From: Calothrix sp. NIES-2100
GTDB lineage: Bacteria > Cyanobacteriota > Cyanobacteriia > Cyanobacteriales > Nostocaceae
Length of the DNA: 64,000 bases
NCBI RefSeq assembly: GCF_002368195.1
Contig: NZ_AP018178.1
Coordinates: 5,236,145 to 5,300,144 of the forward strand
Direction: 5' to 3'
The notes beneath the pieces were generated by a model, which saw only the letters and a program-made list of their open reading frames with translations, made no database searches and was not told the origin of the DNA. A program made the translations under genes and the position numbers. This document shows positions 60,695 through 64,000 of the stretch, in pieces (positions within the stretch are counted from its first letter, which is position 1; each line of letters begins with the position of its first letter).

Positions 60695-62194
60695 ATGTTA
60701 AGTGTTTTGATTTGGCTCCCGATTTTAGCAGCAGCTATTATAGCAGTAATACCTAAAAATCTGCCGACAAATACTGTACGGTTAAGTGCTTTATACTTTG
60801 CTGCGATAACTTTGCTTTGGAATATTTTTATTCTCTTCAAATTTGATATCAGCAATCCGGGGATGCAGTTTCAAGAAAATATTCCTTGGAATGAAACTCT
60901 CGGTTTAAGTTATCAATTAGGAGTTGATGGACTTTCTATACTCATGCTGGTGTTAAATAGCTTACTAACTTGGATTGCTATTTACAGCAGCAGTAAAGAG
61001 ACTGAAAGACCTCGGCTTTTTTACTCGCTAATTTTATTAGTTAGTGGTGGGGTAGCAGGTGCGTTTCTAGCTGAGAATTTACTGCTATTCTTCTTGTTCT
61101 ATGAATTAGAATTAATTCCCTTCTATCTTCTAATCTCTATTTGGGGAGGGGAAAAACGTGGTTATGCAGGTATCAAATTCCTGATTTACACAGCTGTTTC
61201 CGGGGCGCTAATTTTAGCAACTTTCTTGGGTACAGTTTGGCTGACTGGTTCTACCAGTTTCGCCTTTGATGCGATTTCTACCCAAACTCTATCCGCCGGA
61301 ATGCAAATCATTCTTTTGGCAGGGATAGTATTAGGTTTTGGGATTAAAATTCCCTTGGTTCCCTTCCATACCTGGTTACCTGATGCTTATGTGGAAGCTT
61401 CTGCACCAATTGCGATTCTTTTGGGTGGTGTATTAGCAAAGCTGGGAACCTACGGACTGTTAAGATTTGGGATGGGGATGTTTCCCGAAGCGTGGAGTAC
61501 CATTGCACCAACATTGGCGACTTGGGGCGCAATTAGTGCAATTTATGGGGCAGTAGTTGCGATCGCCCAAAAAGATATCAAGCGCATGGTAGCATACAGT
61601 TCCATCGGTCACATGGGTTATATTTTGCTCGCTGGTGCTGCTAGTACTCCCCTGGCGTTGGTTGGTGCTGTCGCCCAAATGTTTAGCCACGGTTTGATTC
61701 TCGCTATCTTGTTCCATTTGGTGGGAGTCGTGGAAACCAAGGTTGGAACCCGGGAGTTAGATAAACTCAATGGTTTAATGAGTCCAATTCGGGGTTTACC
61801 TTTAATTAGCGCTTTGCTGGTATTAAGTGGAATGGCGAGTGCTGGTATTCCCGGTTTAACAGGATTCGTTGCGGAATTTATCTCTTTTCAGGGTAGTTTC
61901 TCAGCGTTTCCTATCCCGACGCTGTTGTGTGTTGTCGCTAGTGGTTTAACCGCAGTTTATTTTGTCATTCTTCTCAACCGCACCTGTTTTGGTAGACTTG
62001 ATAATTTAGCCTACTATCCTAAAATTCAATGGTTTGAGAGAACACCTGCGTTAATTTTGGCAGCTTTAATCATCTTTTTGGGAGTTCAACCGACTTGGTT
62101 AGTGCGTTGGAGTGAACCAACAACTACTAAGATGGTGGCTGCTATTCCGGCGTTGGAAAAAACCGTTAACTCTGAAGTTGCTTTGAAACCATAA
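60695..62194 (+). CDS. ndhD: NDH-1 subunit NdhD of the CO2-uptake type (NdhD3/NdhD4)
   Basis: A 499-residue antiporter-like subunit with about 14 helices. The typical NdhD/NuoM features are GVDGLSILMLVLNSLLTWIAI, FFLFYELELIPFYLLISIWG (with the key Glu), LVPFHTWLPDAYVEASAPIAILLGGVLAKLGTYG, AIAQKDIKRMVAYSSIGHMGYI and GIPGLTGFVAEF. Its position after ndhF and the carbonic anhydrase and before the Cup gene marks it as the CO2-uptake form. Confidence 0.93.
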   Translation: MLSVLIWLPILAAAIIAVIPKNLPTNTVRLSALYFAAITLLWNIFILFKFDISNPGMQFQENIPWNETLGLSYQLGVDGLSILMLVLNSLLTWIAIYSSSKETERPRLFYSLILLVSGGVAGAFLAENLLLFFLFYELELIPFYLLISIWGGEKRGYAGIKFLIYTAVSGALILATFLGTVWLTGSTSFAFDAISTQTLSAGMQIILLAGIVLGFGIKIPLVPFHTWLPDAYVEASAPIAILLGGVLAKLGTYGLLRFGMGMFPEAWSTIAPTLATWGAISAIYGAVVAIAQKDIKRMVAYSSIGHMGYILLAGAASTPLALVGAVAQMFSHGLILAILFHLVGVVETKVGTRELDKLNGLMSPIRGLPLISALLVLSGMASAGIPGLTGFVAEFISFQGSFSAFPIPTLLCVVASGLTAVYFVILLNRTCFGRLDNLAYYPKIQWFERTPALILAALIIFLGVQPTWLVRWSEPTTTKMVAAIPALEKTVNSEVALKP

Positions 62195-62377
62195 ATTCTC
62201 TTACTCTCTGCGCCTCTGCGTCTCTGCGTGAGATTAATAATTTAAACGAACAGCAAAGGCGCGTTCGGCGAAGCCGTTCCCGAAGGGTAGTACACAAAAG
62301 AAGAAAAAAATGAAGAGACTTTCTCAGATGATTTAGGATTGCTATCAGGAGTTACACAACAATAATCAGGAGGAAGG

Positions 62378-63004
62378 ATGAATTTAAAATTAATTCCCAG
62401 TGCTTTAGTACTATTTCGGTTTTTAATTTCGCCCTTCCTCCTTTGGGATGCTCTTGATGGTAAAACTAGTATTTGGTTCATTGTTGGTTTCGTCGCCGCT
62501 TTCCTCTCAGATATTTTTGATGGCATTATTGCTAGAAGACTTGGTGTGAGTACTGCCGAATTAAGACAAGCTGATAGTTGGGCTGATGTTTGCCTGTTTA
62601 GTTGCATATTTGTGAGTGCTTGGCTGGTATATCAAGATGTTTTAATTGCTTATCGAGTGCCTTTACTCACAGTAGTTTTTGCTCAGTTGATATGGTGGAT
62701 AGTGAATTTAGTAAAATATGGTAAACCTGCTAGCTATCACACCTATTCAGCTAAGTTTTGGGGCATCACTCTTTGTATTGCGATTATTTCTCTATTCGGC
62801 TTTAACTATGCTGGAATAACTTTATGGCTAACTTGTATTGCTGGTGTAGTCTACAGTATTGAAGAAATAGCCATGACAATCATTCTGCCAGTTTGGACAC
62901 ATGATGTTTTAAGCATTTTTCATGCCCTGAAAATTAGGGAAAATTTATTAATTCAAAATAACGTGATTGAATCACAACAATCACTAATGACAAATGACCA
63001 ATGA
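62378..63004 (+). CDS. CDP-alcohol phosphatidyltransferase family protein
   Basis: A 208-residue membrane protein with about five helices and the CDP-OH-P-transf motif: D-x-x-D-G-x-x-A-R (SDIFDGIIARR), then a conserved D-x-x-x-D (ADSWADV). The glycine usual in the middle (A-R-x8-G-x3-D-x3-D) is Leu here, and the rest is kept. The enzyme family transfers a phospho-alcohol group between CDP-lipid and an acceptor. The substrate is not deducible. It sits between ndhD and the cup gene. The last few codons (LMTNDQ) read into the heptamer repeat. Confidence 0.85.
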   Translation: MNLKLIPSALVLFRFLISPFLLWDALDGKTSIWFIVGFVAAFLSDIFDGIIARRLGVSTAELRQADSWADVCLFSCIFVSAWLVYQDVLIAYRVPLLTVVFAQLIWWIVNLVKYGKPASYHTYSAKFWGITLCIAIISLFGFNYAGITLWLTCIAGVVYSIEEIAMTIILPVWTHDVLSIFHALKIRENLLIQNNVIESQQSLMTNDQ

Positions 63005-63016
63005 CAATTGACAAAT
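62986..63016. repeat. TGACAAA/TGACCAA heptamer repeats at a gene end
   Basis: Four units (CTAATGACAAATGACCAATG, ACAATTGAC) overlap the last codons and stop codon of the phosphatidyltransferase gene. Confidence 0.8.
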
Positions 63017-63032
63017 ATAAAAGGATTTAAAA

Positions 63033-64000
63033 ATGACAACAACTGTTAATACATCAACTAAATTACCCCCTTCCCGCCATGAATTTGCTGAAGTAATTCA
63101 TCGCTTAGAAGCTGGCGGTTCAATGTTACCAGATACGCCAGAAAATTTAATGCAAATTATCGGCTTGTATAAAGCTTATGCAGTGCCGATGGATTTTTAC
63201 TGGCGAGATTTACTTTATATTGCGGAACAGGAATTTTTAAATCCCTTTCCCTTCTTTAAATACTTCTTACCTAAAGAATATTTAGACAGACATAATCATT
63301 ATGCTGGTGATGATGCCGATTTACGCATTTGGCGGGGACACGCAACAGCCCATCCTGAGTTATTAGCATTTATTGAAAAAGGTGAAACTGGGAAAATGCC
63401 CAGATTATTTCACCATTTATTCCACGATCGCATTAACATGGAGTTTGCTGAAGCTTGTATGCGCGCTATGCTTTGGCATCGGCAGATGTATGCGCCAGTA
63501 AACCAGTTTGACGCTTACCTCGATTCAGAAGAATATAAAGCTAACGCCGATAGGGCAATTAAAGCTTACTTCAAAGGTAACCCAGTGATGTTGACACTGC
63601 ACAAGCTGTTCCCCGATATGTTTATCGAACAGTGTCGCCAGATGTCTTACTACTCTAATTTAGGGTTATTCTGGGAAGTCATGGCACCCGTGTTCTTTGA
63701 AATGTCGGATATCTACGACGAAGGCGGGTTTAAAGGTGTCCCCGACGCGATGAATTTTATAGTGAACGGCATTTTTGCGATCGCAGGTCGTCCGATTTAT
63801 CATCATGTATATATAGATGGGGAATGCTATGAAATCATCCCCAAATCTAAGGGTTTCACCTGGCTATACGAAGCCGCCTTACCTTATGTAGAAGCCGTTT
63901 TCTACCGCACCGCACCTTTTAGGGGGACAAAATCTTATAATGCTCAAGCAGGTCAAGTACCTGATGACCAAAAAGATTTTCACTATGGTATTCTCTACGC
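63033..64000 (+). CDS. CO2 hydration protein CupA/CupB (ChpY/ChpX), 5' part
   Basis: The gene runs off the right edge; 322 codons are visible from ATG 63033, which has AAGGATT 8 bases before it. The protein is a soluble subunit specific to the NDH-1MS CO2-uptake complexes, placed on NdhF/NdhD, which hydrates CO2 to bicarbonate. The visible sequence (PPSRHEFAEVIHRLEAGGS, LPDTPENLMQIIGLYKAYA, HHLFHDRINMEFAEACM with His127, His128, His131 and Arg133, and FWEVMAPVFFEMSDIYDEGGF) matches the Cup family throughout. The zinc site proposed for CupA is in this His/Arg region, from memory. The window does not show whether it is CupA or CupB. Confidence 0.92.
   Translation, partial: MTTTVNTSTKLPPSRHEFAEVIHRLEAGGSMLPDTPENLMQIIGLYKAYAVPMDFYWRDLLYIAEQEFLNPFPFFKYFLPKEYLDRHNHYAGDDADLRIWRGHATAHPELLAFIEKGETGKMPRLFHHLFHDRINMEFAEACMRAMLWHRQMYAPVNQFDAYLDSEEYKANADRAIKAYFKGNPVMLTLHKLFPDMFIEQCRQMSYYSNLGLFWEVMAPVFFEMSDIYDEGGFKGVPDAMNFIVNGIFAIAGRPIYHHVYIDGECYEIIPKSKGFTWLYEAALPYVEAVFYRTAPFRGTKSYNAQAGQVPDDQKDFHYGILY

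Noticed and set aside
1..64000. tRNA, rRNA or tmRNA genes
   Set aside because: I looked in the gaps for cloverleaf-like GTTCGAATC segments and rRNA signatures and found none.

Overview
The window is chromosomal DNA of a filamentous, very probably heterocyst-forming cyanobacterium (Nostocales type). The evidence is: a fraC-fraD-fraE filament-integrity cluster; many HIP1 octamers (GCGATCGC) inside and outside genes; many short tandem heptamer repeats of the TTGGTCA/TTGTCAT, ACTGTTG and CCCCART types between genes; NDH-1 genes of the CO2-uptake type; and many cyanobacterial housekeeping genes. I see no rRNA, tRNA, CRISPR array, prophage or intact transposase.

Layout. 1-3074: sulfate ABC uptake genes (sbpA 3' part, cysT, cysW) and a small NIL-domain gene. 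3190-7583 (minus): a lipoprotein, a full-length homologue of the eukaryotic major vault protein, a 21-bp tandem repeat array and a GNAT acetyltransferase. 7827-13218: two CPA2 cation/proton antiporters, a small exported protein and an AMIN-domain protein. 13320-19119: small conserved or hypothetical genes, a methyltransferase, a metallophosphoesterase and a CHRD protein. 19284-26298: S-adenosylhomocysteinase, an MscS channel and an SbcC-like ATPase. 26963-36962: a c-di-GMP enzyme, a class II amidotransferase, a PatA-like regulator, a PLP aminotransferase, a KGG stress protein and a duplicated cobalamin adenosyltransferase. 37167-39861: fraCDE. 40957-46763: rpsB-tsf, a conserved coiled-coil gene and recG. 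47175-52945: a four-gene operon of a coiled-coil protein, a membrane-spanning Roadblock-like/BON/OmpA protein, a Ras-like GTPase and a hybrid histidine kinase. 52947-56373 (minus): an ABC-2 permease and a membrane pentapeptide-repeat protein, followed by a second 21-bp array. 57254-64000: a small membrane protein, then ndhF, a Tat-exported beta-carbonic anhydrase, ndhD, a CDP-alcohol phosphatidyltransferase and the start of the CO2-hydration protein gene cupA/cupB.

The most notable points are the bacterial major vault protein, the Roadblock-OmpA/Ras-GTPase/histidine-kinase operon (a candidate undescribed transmembrane signalling system), and the exported carbonic anhydrase inside an NDH-1 CO2-uptake cluster. 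Others are two 21-bp minisatellites 50 kb apart with a shared core and similar heptad coding potential, and a family of MITE-like elements with common ends, one copy of which split the second minisatellite. Short repeats have also expanded in frame inside two genes. All functional names are read from protein motifs and gene order by eye; no database search was run.
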